From Chloroflexota bacterium (lineage in GTDB: Bacteria > Chloroflexota > Dehalococcoidia > Lucifugimonadales > UBA3495), in assembly GCA_022568195.1 (NCBI GenBank), contig JADFFS010000015.1, forward strand, positions 1 to 38,171: a stretch of 38,171 bases of DNA, given 5' to 3'. The translations under genes and the position numbers were made by a program. Positions within the stretch are counted from its first letter, which is position 1, and the number at the start of each line of letters is the position of its first letter. Under the pieces are notes generated by a model. The model was given only the letters and a program-made list of their open reading frames with translations, did no database searches and was not told the origin of the DNA. Positions 8,356 through 16,637 of the stretch are shown here, in pieces.

Positions 8356-11300
8356 CGGCTCTCCTACCGTCAATGTCCCATGAACAAGTTGGATAGACCT
8401 GGCCCTGTGAAGCGAGTCGGTGACCAAGCTTTCGGACAAGGTCAATGGAGTGGAGCTGCCCCGAGGTCCGATAATCTTGAACTCGATCCAAGCTGCAGAT
8501 CCATCGCCACTGGCGCTCTCGGAAGCGGCGGTGCCGAACCGTATCACCCCAGGGACCTCCGCGTTGTAGCTGAACAGCGCCGGGGAAACGCGGGAGCCCT
8601 GCATAACCTTGACCACCTCAACCACCGACGGATCGTAGTTGAGATTGAAACCCAGAGAGCTTACTTCTTGGGCTTTCTCCAAGCGAATTGGCAACAGGAC
8701 GGTGCCCCCGGGCCGCCCCATCCTGGACTCGGCCACCAGCAGGGCGCCGGTGGGCGCCGGCGTGGGCCGTGGTGTGTTGGTGGGCACCGGGGTGGGAGCC
8801 GGCGTCGGCTCAGGCAACTCGACCGGTGTAGCCACGGGCGCCGCTGGAGGGGGCAAATCACCGCGAATTAAAGTGACATTGTAGGTACCTACCGGGTCTC
8901 CCAACCGGGCGGACCCCGACACTACCACCACGTAGGTATCGGTGGTAGGTGCGGTCCACTGAAGACTTGTGCCAACGCCGTAATTGGACTCGGTAGTGCC
9001 CGTGCGGTAGTTGATCACGGTGATTCTGACGGCCTCGGCGGTGCCCAGCACTACCTGCAGAGTGTACTTGTCTCCCTGCTCGCCAGGAAATGCGAAGTAG
9101 TCGTAGTCGTCGGCCGGGCTGATGGCGCCGGCGATAGCGTTGCCGAATCCAAGCTGGGTTGCTCCGCCCGGCCCGCCTTTGTGCCTGTCCTCCAGAGACG
9201 TGTCGGCTTCGATCGTCAGCGAATAAGTCCCTGTGGGGTCCTCCAGCCTGGGGGATTTAGAGACTGCGATGTAGTAGAGCCCGTCGGAGGGAGCAATCCA
9301 AGATAGGTTGGTACCTTCGCCGTAGTTGCTGGCAACCGGCTCCAACGTAGGGTCGCTGTCCTCCAGCAGGATAGATACTGCTTCGGCTGAACCGTACTGG
9401 GGCGACACTGTATATCTCACGCCTCTCTTGGCCGGGAAGGAGAAATAGTCAACGTCCTCCGCCGGGCTGATGGCGCCGGTCACCTCGTTGCCAATGCCGA
9501 GCAAAGTGGCGTTGCCCGAGGTTTCGGCGTGGCGGTCTTCCATGGATGTATCCGCCACCACTTTGAGGGTGTAGGTACCCACGGTTTCTCTTAGTTGGGG
9601 AGGAGCCGACACTACGATGTAATAGGTCTGGTTGAAAGGGGCGATCCATTCCAGCTCGGTGGATATGCCGTCGCTGGACAGTTCGGTGCCCTGCACGGTC
9701 CGGTCCAATGAGAGACCGATGCGCTGGGCGGTTCCCAGTTCCGCCTGGACGCTGTACCTCACGCCGCGGCGGGCGGAAAAGGAGAAGTAATCCCGGTCAC
9801 CCACCGGGCTGATGGCGCCGGCGGCGGCGTTGCCGAAATCTATGGGCGTAGCACCGGCTCGTTGCTCGGCGTGCCGGTCCCTCAACGAAGTGTCGGTGCT
9901 GACTTTAAGGGTGTAGGTGCCGATGGAGCCGGCCGCTTGGGTGGGGGCGGAAACCACCACGTAGTAGGTGGCTTCTTCGAGCGCAATCCACTCGACCGTT
10001 GTGCCGAATCCGCCGTTGGAGACGTAGCTTCCCCCGTCCGGATTGTCCACAGCGATTTCGACATTACCGATAGTGCCCAACTCGGCCTCGATGATGTATT
10101 TGACCCCTCGTTGCGCTGGGAAAGCAAAGTAGTCCCGGTCATCTTCGGGGCTGACCGCGCCAGCCACGCCGCTGCCAAAGTTGATGGGCGTGGCCCCAAC
10201 CCGGTTTTCGCTGTGGCGGTCCTCCAGTGAGGTGTCCACGTCCACCTTGAGGCTGTAGGTCCCGACAACCCGTCTTACCTGGTTCGACGCGCTGATCGCG
10301 ACGTAGTAAGTGCCGCTGCTTGGAGCGATCCACCGCACGGTGGACCCAATTCCACCGTTGCTGGCTTCAACTACGTCGCCTGGGGAACGTATGGAGATGC
10401 CCACACCTTCAGCGGTGCCTGACTCGACCTGCACGGTGTATTTGTGGCCCCGCTTGGTCTGAAAGGAAAAATAATCTTCATCTTCGGCCGGACTTATCGC
10501 GCCTTTTTGAGCGTTGCCGAAGTTGATTGGCGTCGCTCCGGCACGGTTTTGAGAGTGTTTATCGATTAATGTGGTGTCCGCGACCACTCGGATGGCGTAG
10601 GTGCCTTCAGGGTCCCTTACCCTGGTGGTCCCGGAAATCACGGCGTAGTTGGTCCCGGTTCCGGGGGAGATCCATTCATGGGTGGTGCCTATACCGTCGT
10701 TGGAACTGACCGTTGATCCGGTGGCGTCGGCCACCGAGATGGTCAGGCCCTCGGCGCTACCCAACTCCACGTCTATGGTGTATTTGACACCGCGGTCGGC
10801 CAGGAAAGAGAAGTAGTCCTTGTCGTCGCCACCGTGGACGCTGCCGGAGTAGTAGGGCTGGTTGGACCAAGGGCTGACCGCCCCCTGATACTGGTTGCCA
10901 AGGGCGATGGGCGTGGCCCCATTGAATGTATCGCTGTGCCGGTCTTTCATATCGGTGTCCACGTCGACCCTGAGGGTGTAGGTTCCAAGGTAGACGGTAC
11001 CGGACAGGCGGTCCCAATCGGCGGACACTTCCACGAAATAGGTGTCGGTGGTGCGGGCGGTCCATTCGATCTTTTTCTGGTTTCCCTGCTGGTAGGTCAC
11101 CTGGCCCTCGGAGCTGCCGATCCCCCGGGCCACCGCATTGACCACCGTCAGGTTAGCTGATTCCACCGAGCCCATCTCCAGGCTAAACGTATAGCGTTCA
11201 CCCCGCTGGGCGCTAAAGGAGAAATAGTCCACGTCGAAGCCCGTGGGCGTCTGGTCAATCTCCCCCGTCATGTAACCGCGGGAAGAGTCGAAGGGAGTAG

Positions 11301-11427
11301 ACACGTTGCGGTAATCGCCGTGATCGTCGGCGGCCAGGACTGGATTTGGGGGGGCCACGATGCGGAAGCCGGCGGCCAAGGCAAGGACCACCAAGGCGGT
11401 AATCAGTAGCTTCGCCAGACTAGGCAT
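8185..11427 (-). CDS. secreted multidomain protein: signal peptide, 7 PPC-like repeats, Pro/Thr linker, cohesin, dockerin
   Basis: ORF 8185-11469; ATG at 11427 follows GGGAGGGGAGAGG and starts a signal peptide (MPSLAKLLITALVVLALAAG). Seven about 115-aa DYFSF...GTYTLKV.DTS units; cohesin; C-terminal DGNGDGRITAVD and DMDGDGRVTPDD dockerin loops. Confidence 0.85.
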   Translation of the reverse strand: MPSLAKLLITALVVLALAAGFRIVAPPNPVLAADDHGDYRNVSTPFDSSRGYMTGEIDQTPTGFDVDYFSFSAQRGERYTFSLEMGSVESANLTVVNAVARGIGSSEGQVTYQQGNQKKIEWTARTTDTYFVEVSADWDRLSGTVYLGTYTLRVDVDTDMKDRHSDTFNGATPIALGNQYQGAVSPWSNQPYYSGSVHGGDDKDYFSFLADRGVKYTIDVELGSAEGLTISVADATGSTVSSNDGIGTTHEWISPGTGTNYAVISGTTRVRDPEGTYAIRVVADTTLIDKHSQNRAGATPINFGNAQKGAISPAEDEDYFSFQTKRGHKYTVQVESGTAEGVGISIRSPGDVVEASNGGIGSTVRWIAPSSGTYYVAISASNQVRRVVGTYSLKVDVDTSLEDRHSENRVGATPINFGSGVAGAVSPEDDRDYFAFPAQRGVKYIIEAELGTIGNVEIAVDNPDGGSYVSNGGFGTTVEWIALEEATYYVVVSAPTQAAGSIGTYTLKVSTDTSLRDRHAEQRAGATPIDFGNAAAGAISPVGDRDYFSFSARRGVRYSVQAELGTAQRIGLSLDRTVQGTELSSDGISTELEWIAPFNQTYYIVVSAPPQLRETVGTYTLKVVADTSMEDRHAETSGNATLLGIGNEVTGAISPAEDVDYFSFPAKRGVRYTVSPQYGSAEAVSILLEDSDPTLEPVASNYGEGTNLSWIAPSDGLYYIAVSKSPRLEDPTGTYSLTIEADTSLEDRHKGGPGGATQLGFGNAIAGAISPADDYDYFAFPGEQGDKYTLQVVLGTAEAVRITVINYRTGTTESNYGVGTSLQWTAPTTDTYVVVVSGSARLGDPVGTYNVTLIRGDLPPPAAPVATPVELPEPTPAPTPVPTNTPRPTPAPTGALLVAESRMGRPGGTVLLPIRLEKAQEVSSLGFNLNYDPSVVEVVKVMQGSRVSPALFSYNAEVPGVIRFGTAASESASGDGSAAWIEFKIIGPRGSSTPLTLSESLVTDSLHRARSIQLVHGTLTVGEPMTGDGNGDGRITAVDALIALKMFVGLKTEDLVMDMDGDGRVTPDDARRLLTMARRG
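8865..11325 (-). repeat. seven tandem PPC-like protein repeats
   Basis: Seven copies of [ED]RHx..GATpi.fGn...GAiSP..D.DYFsF.a.rG..Yt...elGta..v.isv......vsn.giGt...WiaP...tYyv.vs......GtY.l.v.aDtsl. Confidence 0.8.
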
Positions 11428-11500
11428 CACCTCTCCCCTCCCACTACCCCAGAGCGTTGGCTTGCTCATCGCGATCCTATGACCGGATAGCGGGTCCGGC

Positions 11501-11519
11501 GTTAGGACGACGACCTAAC
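11501..11519. promoter_or_regulatory. near-perfect palindrome, candidate operator upstream of the dockerin protein gene
   Basis: GTTAGGACGACGACCTAAC, 8 of 9 arm positions match, about 75 nt upstream of ATG 11427. Confidence 0.3.
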
Positions 11520-11728
11520 AGGGTGGCTGTCTAAAATTTGGTACTTATATTAAAAAATTACAAAACTAATTTTAGGATGTCTTAAGTAGGGCGGTCAATC
11601 GATTTCGGCGCCTTTAATGACAGGTTTTGAAGGCTTGAAATATGAGTGTAGGCTCGGATGGGGAACAGATCGAAGGCGCCGAGCTGACTGATGCTGGCCG
11701 TGGGGAGCGTCCGCCCAGGGCTGATTCC

Positions 11729-14700
11729 TCACCCCCAGTTCTTCGACTTGGGCAGGTGCTGCAATCTGCGGGTATCTTCCACATGTTTGGCTACTATGTT
11801 CATGGTGCCGTCCCGGCGGGAAACCTCGCCGCGCACGATCAACACCGGCTCCCGCAGCACCAACCGGTACCGCATGAACATCTTGGGCCATACTATCAAG
11901 GGGACGTGGCCGAACTCGTCCTCCAGTGTGATAAACACGGCCTTGGCTAGGGGACGCTGGCGGCGGATGACCAGGCCGGCCACGGTTACCTCCGTGCCAT
12001 CGGGCAGGTCGAGCACCTGCTGGCTGCTCAGGACCTCGCTTCCCAAATGGGGCCGCAGCATAGCCATCAGGTGCCCCTTTGGGTGCATGCTCAAGGTGCG
12101 GTATTCCTCCAGCATGACCTCCCACTGGCTCTGGCCGGGCAACTCGGCCATGTCCTGCTCCACTGGCAGGGGCAGAGCCAGCTGATAGCCGGCGGGGCTA
12201 GAGTTCTTAGGACGATAGCGCAGTCCCACCTCCCACAGCCCTGCTCGGCGCTCCGGCACCAGGGGGTCGAAGGCCCCGGCAGTCACCAGGTTCTCCAGGG
12301 CTTCCCGCCGCAATCCGGTGCGCTCCATGGCATCGGCGAGGCTGCGAAAGGCGCCGTCTCGCTCCCTTGCTTGGACAATGGATGTTGCGGCAGCTTCTCC
12401 CACGCCCTTCACGTACAGGAGCCCCAGCAGCAGGGCTTCGTCTTTGATGACGCAGTGTTCCTTGCTGGCGTTGATGTCGGGGTTGAGCACCCGGATGCCA
12501 TGACGCCGGGCGTCTTCCTTCAATGTCTCGGTGTTGTAGAACCCCATGGGCTGCTGGTTGAAGATGGCAACAAAGAACTCCATGGGATAGTAGTGCTTGA
12601 GCCAGGCCATGTGGTAAGCGGTCACGCCAAAGGCAAAGGCGTGGGACTCGGGAAACATGTAGTGGCCGTTGAACTTCTTGAATATCTTCTCGGCCACTTT
12701 TTCCGGGACGCCCAAATTCATCGCTCCCCGCCGGAATTTTTCCCAGTAGAAAGCAATGAGGTCCTGGTTGTTTCTACGGATAAAAGCCCGGCGGAGCTGG
12801 TCGGCTTCCATGGCGCTGAAGCCGGCCACGTCCATGGCCACCTGGTTTACCTGGTCCTGGAACAGGATGATTCCCAAGGTACGCTCCAGCGCCCGCCGCT
12901 CCAGGGGATGGTCATAGTCCCAGGGTACGCCCTGGCTACGCCGCCGGATGAACTGGGTGACCCCGTCGTTTACCCCAACGCCGGGCCGGACCGCCCCCAC
13001 CTCATAAGCCATGTCGGTGAGGTTCAGGGGCTTGATCCGGGGGATGGTCTGCATCTGGGCCGCCGACTCCACCTGGAACACCCCGATGGTATCGCCTTTG
13101 TGCATCATTTCATAAACCGCCAGGTCGTTAAAATCGATGCGGCTCAGGTCGATGTAATGCCCTTCCCGCTCCTCGATGAGCTGGAGAGTCTCTTGCATCT
13201 GGGACAAAGCGCCCAGGGCCAGAAAGTCGATTTTTACGAAGCCGGCTTGGTCGATGCTGTCCTTGTCCCAGTGGCAGAGGTAGCGGCCGTCGATGGCAGC
13301 TTGCTGTACCGGCACCATGTCGGTGAGGGGCGAAGAGCTGATTACCATGCCGCCGGGGTGCTGGGCCAGGTACTTGGGAAACCCGTCCAGTTGGCTCGCC
13401 AGGTCAATGAGGTCGCGCCACACCGGAGCGTCCACCTTATCCTTGAATTCGGGTAGGGACAACATCTCCAGTCGCAAGCTTTTGGCGCTGTAGGAGTCGG
13501 CCCTTTTGGCCAGCTTGTCCACCTCCTGGGCAGGCAGTCCCAGGGCCTTGCCCAAGTCCCGCACGGCTCCCTTGAGCTTGTAGGTGCTGATCATCCCGGT
13601 TAGGGCGGCGCGTTCCCAGCCCCACTTCTCATGCACCCGTTTGATCAGCTCTTCCCGGATGTTACGGGGGAAATCCAGGTCGATGTCGGGGACCGAGCCC
13701 ATGCCGTCGGAGAGAAAGCGGTCCAGAGAGAGGTTGAACTCCAGTGGGTCGATGTGAGACAGACCGATCAAGTAACCCACCAGCATGGCCACCGACGACC
13801 CACGGCCCCTACCGGGAGGCCGCTCTTCCAGGGGTATCTCCACGTCGCTCAGGCCCAGCTCGATCATAATCTGGCGAGCCATCTGGATAATGTCGTAGTA
13901 AATCAGCAGGAACCCAGCCAGGTTATGTCTCTCTATGAGACGGAACTCCTCCTCCAGCCGAGTCTTCACACGGTCGGTAACCCGGCCGTAGCGGCGCTCA
14001 GCGGCCTGGTAGCACAGGTGCTCCAGGTAGCTCTGGGGAGTAAAACCTTCAGGCACCGGGTAGTCGGGGAACTGATAGTTCAGGTCTTTGGTGAGGACGA
14101 AGCTGCAGCGCTGGGCTATCCGCAGGGTGTTTTCGATGGCCTCGGGGCAATCAGCGAACAGGGCAGCCATTTCCGCCGGGGACTTGAGGTAGAACTGGCC
14201 GTTGGAGCGGCGCTGCCGGTGGGTTTCCTCCAGGCTCAGGTTGTTCTTGATGGCCACCAGAGCATCTTGGAGGCGGTGGCGTTCCGGGACGTGGTAGTGG
14301 ACGTTGTTGGTTGCGACCACCGGCAGCCCATGCTTGCGAGCCAGCTCCACCAGGCGCCGGTTGCGCGGGGTATCGCCCCGGACCAGGTTTTGCTGTAGCT
14401 CCACAAAGACGTTGGCTGTGCCGAACCAGTCCAGGTATTGCTCCAACCGGTCTTGGGCCCCGCGAAGGTCCCCTTCAGCTAGAAGGGAAGGGATTCGGCC
14501 ATTCCGGCAGCCGGTGAGCAGGATGATGCCCTGGGCCAGCTCCGGCAGATGCCTGGGGTCCAGCTTGGGGTTCCGGCGGTCGCCGCCAATGTAGGAGTGG
14601 GAGATCAGGTTGCACAGGTTGCTGTAACCCTGCCGGGTCTCGGCCAGCAAGGTCAGGTGGGAGCCGTCGTTCAGGGTGATCTCGGCGCCGGTGATGGCCT

Positions 14701-14884
14701 GCATCTCCAGGCTCTTGGCTACCTGGGCGAAGTGCATGGCGCCGCACAGGTTGTCGTGGTCGGTGAGGGCCAGGGCCTGGTGGCCCAGCTCCTTGGAGCG
14801 CACCAAGAGATCCTCAACGGAGGAGGCCCCCTCCTGGAAAGAGTAGTTGCTGTGGCAGTGGAGCTCGGCGTAGGTTGTGCTCAT
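11729..14884 (-). CDS. dnaE2: error-prone DNA polymerase III alpha subunit DnaE2/ImuC
   Basis: 1051 aa; N-terminal PHP domain (ELHCHSNYSFQEGASSVEDLL...ALTDHDNL), C-family core (RGSSVAMLVGYLIGLSHIDP, PDIDLDFP), DnaE2-like OB fold and C-terminus (LVIRRQRPLAKAVFITLEDEFGHVPLIVWP...LPKSKNWG). Confidence 0.92.
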   Translation of the reverse strand: MSTTYAELHCHSNYSFQEGASSVEDLLVRSKELGHQALALTDHDNLCGAMHFAQVAKSLEMQAITGAEITLNDGSHLTLLAETRQGYSNLCNLISHSYIGGDRRNPKLDPRHLPELAQGIILLTGCRNGRIPSLLAEGDLRGAQDRLEQYLDWFGTANVFVELQQNLVRGDTPRNRRLVELARKHGLPVVATNNVHYHVPERHRLQDALVAIKNNLSLEETHRQRRSNGQFYLKSPAEMAALFADCPEAIENTLRIAQRCSFVLTKDLNYQFPDYPVPEGFTPQSYLEHLCYQAAERRYGRVTDRVKTRLEEEFRLIERHNLAGFLLIYYDIIQMARQIMIELGLSDVEIPLEERPPGRGRGSSVAMLVGYLIGLSHIDPLEFNLSLDRFLSDGMGSVPDIDLDFPRNIREELIKRVHEKWGWERAALTGMISTYKLKGAVRDLGKALGLPAQEVDKLAKRADSYSAKSLRLEMLSLPEFKDKVDAPVWRDLIDLASQLDGFPKYLAQHPGGMVISSSPLTDMVPVQQAAIDGRYLCHWDKDSIDQAGFVKIDFLALGALSQMQETLQLIEEREGHYIDLSRIDFNDLAVYEMMHKGDTIGVFQVESAAQMQTIPRIKPLNLTDMAYEVGAVRPGVGVNDGVTQFIRRRSQGVPWDYDHPLERRALERTLGIILFQDQVNQVAMDVAGFSAMEADQLRRAFIRRNNQDLIAFYWEKFRRGAMNLGVPEKVAEKIFKKFNGHYMFPESHAFAFGVTAYHMAWLKHYYPMEFFVAIFNQQPMGFYNTETLKEDARRHGIRVLNPDINASKEHCVIKDEALLLGLLYVKGVGEAAATSIVQARERDGAFRSLADAMERTGLRREALENLVTAGAFDPLVPERRAGLWEVGLRYRPKNSSPAGYQLALPLPVEQDMAELPGQSQWEVMLEEYRTLSMHPKGHLMAMLRPHLGSEVLSSQQVLDLPDGTEVTVAGLVIRRQRPLAKAVFITLEDEFGHVPLIVWPKMFMRYRLVLREPVLIVRGEVSRRDGTMNIVAKHVEDTRRLQHLPKSKNWG

Positions 14885-14980
14885 GCCTTAAATGTTTGGT
14901 TTCATCACCACCCACCGGCCGGGAAGCCCCTATCAGCGGCTTCCCGGAGCCCCGACTAAACCTTCACCTCCTGTAGAAGG

Positions 14981-15000
14981 AAATCCCCCCATTAAAGGAC
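14981..15000. repeat. fragment of the AAATCCCCC repeat family
   Basis: AAATCCCCCCATTAAAGGAC. Confidence 0.35.
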
Positions 15001-15045
15001 GGTATTCAACAATTAGTACTGCGTCAACTTAAATTTGATGCCATA

Positions 15046-15143
15046 TCATTCCGAGTCCTTCCGGCGAAGGACGAGGGGTCTGAGGAGACGTAGGAGACGG
15101 CCCGCCCCAGATGCTTCGCCGCTGCGGCTGGCTCAGCATGACA
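15046..15143. repeat. dispersed TCATTCCGA...ATGACA intergenic repeat
   Basis: Starts TCATTCCGAGTCC, ends CTCAGCATGACA; ends resemble the 30647-30743 element. Confidence 0.45.
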
Positions 15144-15203
15144 TTTTCAAGGGAATGACAAGTGTACTTCCTGATCGCTGACGGCTGATAGCTGAATGCT
15201 TGT

Positions 15204-15530
15204 TCAATCCCTTTGCTGATACCACTCTCCGTCTAATAAGTCCCGAAAGAGGGTGATTAGTCTACCGTCTTCGACGCTCACCCGGTAGTACATCCTGGCC
15301 ACGGGCCTCTCTCGCCACCACTCGTCGTCGACTTCCCAAAGGTCGTCGATCGAGGCTACCTGGAGCCTTCGCCCACGTAGGGTCAGGGCCAGGGGCCGTT
15401 GACCGGCATCTTCTTCAACGGCTATAGGGACAGGAAGGTTCAGGGGTCGAAGGGCACCAGGGCCTGACGTCTCTCGGGGATTCTGGACCACGGTTCCACA
15501 TCCTTCATCTGGTAGATGGGCGGCTTGCAA
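15204..15530 (-). CDS. DUF6504-like small protein of the mutasome cassette
   Basis: PVPIAVEEDAGQRPLALTLRGRRLQVASIDDLWEVDDEWWRERPVARMYYRVSVEDGRLITLFRDLLDGEWYQQRD; overlaps the imuB 3' end; start is TTG 15530 or an internal GTG. Confidence 0.72.
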   Translation of the reverse strand: MQAAHLPDEGCGTVVQNPRETSGPGALRPLNLPVPIAVEEDAGQRPLALTLRGRRLQVASIDDLWEVDDEWWRERPVARMYYRVSVEDGRLITLFRDLLDGEWYQQRD

Positions 15531-16624
15531 CCCAAGAGGGCCTGGAGTTGCCGCATCATCTCCCTGAGTTGCTCCCGCTTGCGGACATCGGAGAAAAGGC
15601 TGGACTGTATGCCGGACTCCCCGGTGATCCCAGACAGGGTCAGCTTCATGTCCTCCAGGGGGCCGGGCAGCAGGACGGCGCCCAGGCGGCTCTTCATGGC
15701 GAAAATGGCTCTTTCTTTACTGCCCAGAGCTTCTTTGAAGCCGAAGCGCCTGATCCAGGGAGGTTTTTGCCCTGCCAGCCGGCTCTCGATGACGGCGGTG
15801 CGCACGTATTTGCCGCTGATTTCCGGGCGGGTGAAGGCCCTGGCCAGCAAGATCTCCATGGCCGTTAGAACAGCGTCCCGGGTTATGGTTGGCGAAGGAA
15901 AGGTGAGGAACTCGGTTACCACCTCTTCCCGGCGGCAGGGCACCAGCGGGCTGGGGTCGACGCCGCTGGCCAGTTCCCAGGCCCTCCTTCCTTCGCTCCT
16001 TAGCTGGGCCTGCAGGGAGCCCACGGACAGAGCGGCCAGCTGGCCCAGGGTATGCAGCCCGAAGCGGTGCAAACGGGTCTTGTTGTCCCAAGACAAGGGC
16101 AGCAGGTCCACGGACAGCTCCTTCAAGAACCCGGCCACGTCCTCGGGTACCTTGGTGGCCCGGCCGCCGCTGCTGGTCACTGCGGCGACGTAGGCCGGGA
16201 ATTTCCCCAGGGCCACTCCTACACGCGGGTTGAACTGGTGGGGCACTGCCTGGAGCAAGGATGTTATGAGCCTGGCTTCGCCATCGTACATGGCTTCCAG
16301 GCCGTCCAGTCCCACGTAGGCACAGCCCAACTGGGCCTTCTCCACCAGGGGGCTTCTTCCTTCCAGAGAAACGGCCATCTCGTCGAAAACCGAGTCGTAA
16401 TACGGCTCGTCGGCCTGAAGCAGGAGCGTATCCTTGCAGCGAGACACAGCTTCCTGAAGGGGCATACCGGCGATAACCCCTCGGGCCTCAGGGGCGCTGT
16501 CCAGGACCACTTGCTTCGAGCCGTAGCTTTCTGTTATAACAACCGGTCTTCCCACAAGCTCCGGATGCCGCCGGAGCTCTGCTTTCAAGGGAAGGTGGGT
16601 AATCAGCACGCAAGCAATTTTCAT
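15440..16624 (-). CDS. imuB: Y-family polymerase-like protein ImuB
   Basis: ATG at 16624. MKIACVLITHLPLKAELRRHPELVGRPVVI..., AYVGLDGLEAMY, QSSLF clamp-motif-like C-terminus, next to DUF6504 and dnaE2. Confidence 0.82.
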   Translation of the reverse strand: MKIACVLITHLPLKAELRRHPELVGRPVVITESYGSKQVVLDSAPEARGVIAGMPLQEAVSRCKDTLLLQADEPYYDSVFDEMAVSLEGRSPLVEKAQLGCAYVGLDGLEAMYDGEARLITSLLQAVPHQFNPRVGVALGKFPAYVAAVTSSGGRATKVPEDVAGFLKELSVDLLPLSWDNKTRLHRFGLHTLGQLAALSVGSLQAQLRSEGRRAWELASGVDPSPLVPCRREEVVTEFLTFPSPTITRDAVLTAMEILLARAFTRPEISGKYVRTAVIESRLAGQKPPWIRRFGFKEALGSKERAIFAMKSRLGAVLLPGPLEDMKLTLSGITGESGIQSSLFSDVRKREQLREMMRQLQALLGCKPPIYQMKDVEPWSRIPERRQALVPFDP

Positions 16625-16637
16625 GTTAGCTATCAGC

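Noticed and set aside
7867-8871. 334-aa plus-strand ORF with GVG repeats
   Set aside because: Antisense to the Pro/Thr linkers of the cohesin proteins; GVGVG is the reverse reading of the TP codons
8865-11325. Repeated DNA segments that could be mistaken for a CRISPR or tandem DNA array
   Set aside because: Repeats are about 345 bp, diverged, in frame, and explained by protein domain duplication
11595-12125. 176-aa minus-strand ORF overlapping the dnaE2 3' end
   Set aside because: Out-of-frame with dnaE2, no recognisable domain, compositionally biased
12047-13456. 469-aa plus-strand ORF
   Set aside because: Antisense shadow of dnaE2, which has clear domain motifs on the minus strand; shadow ORFs are expected in GC-rich DNA
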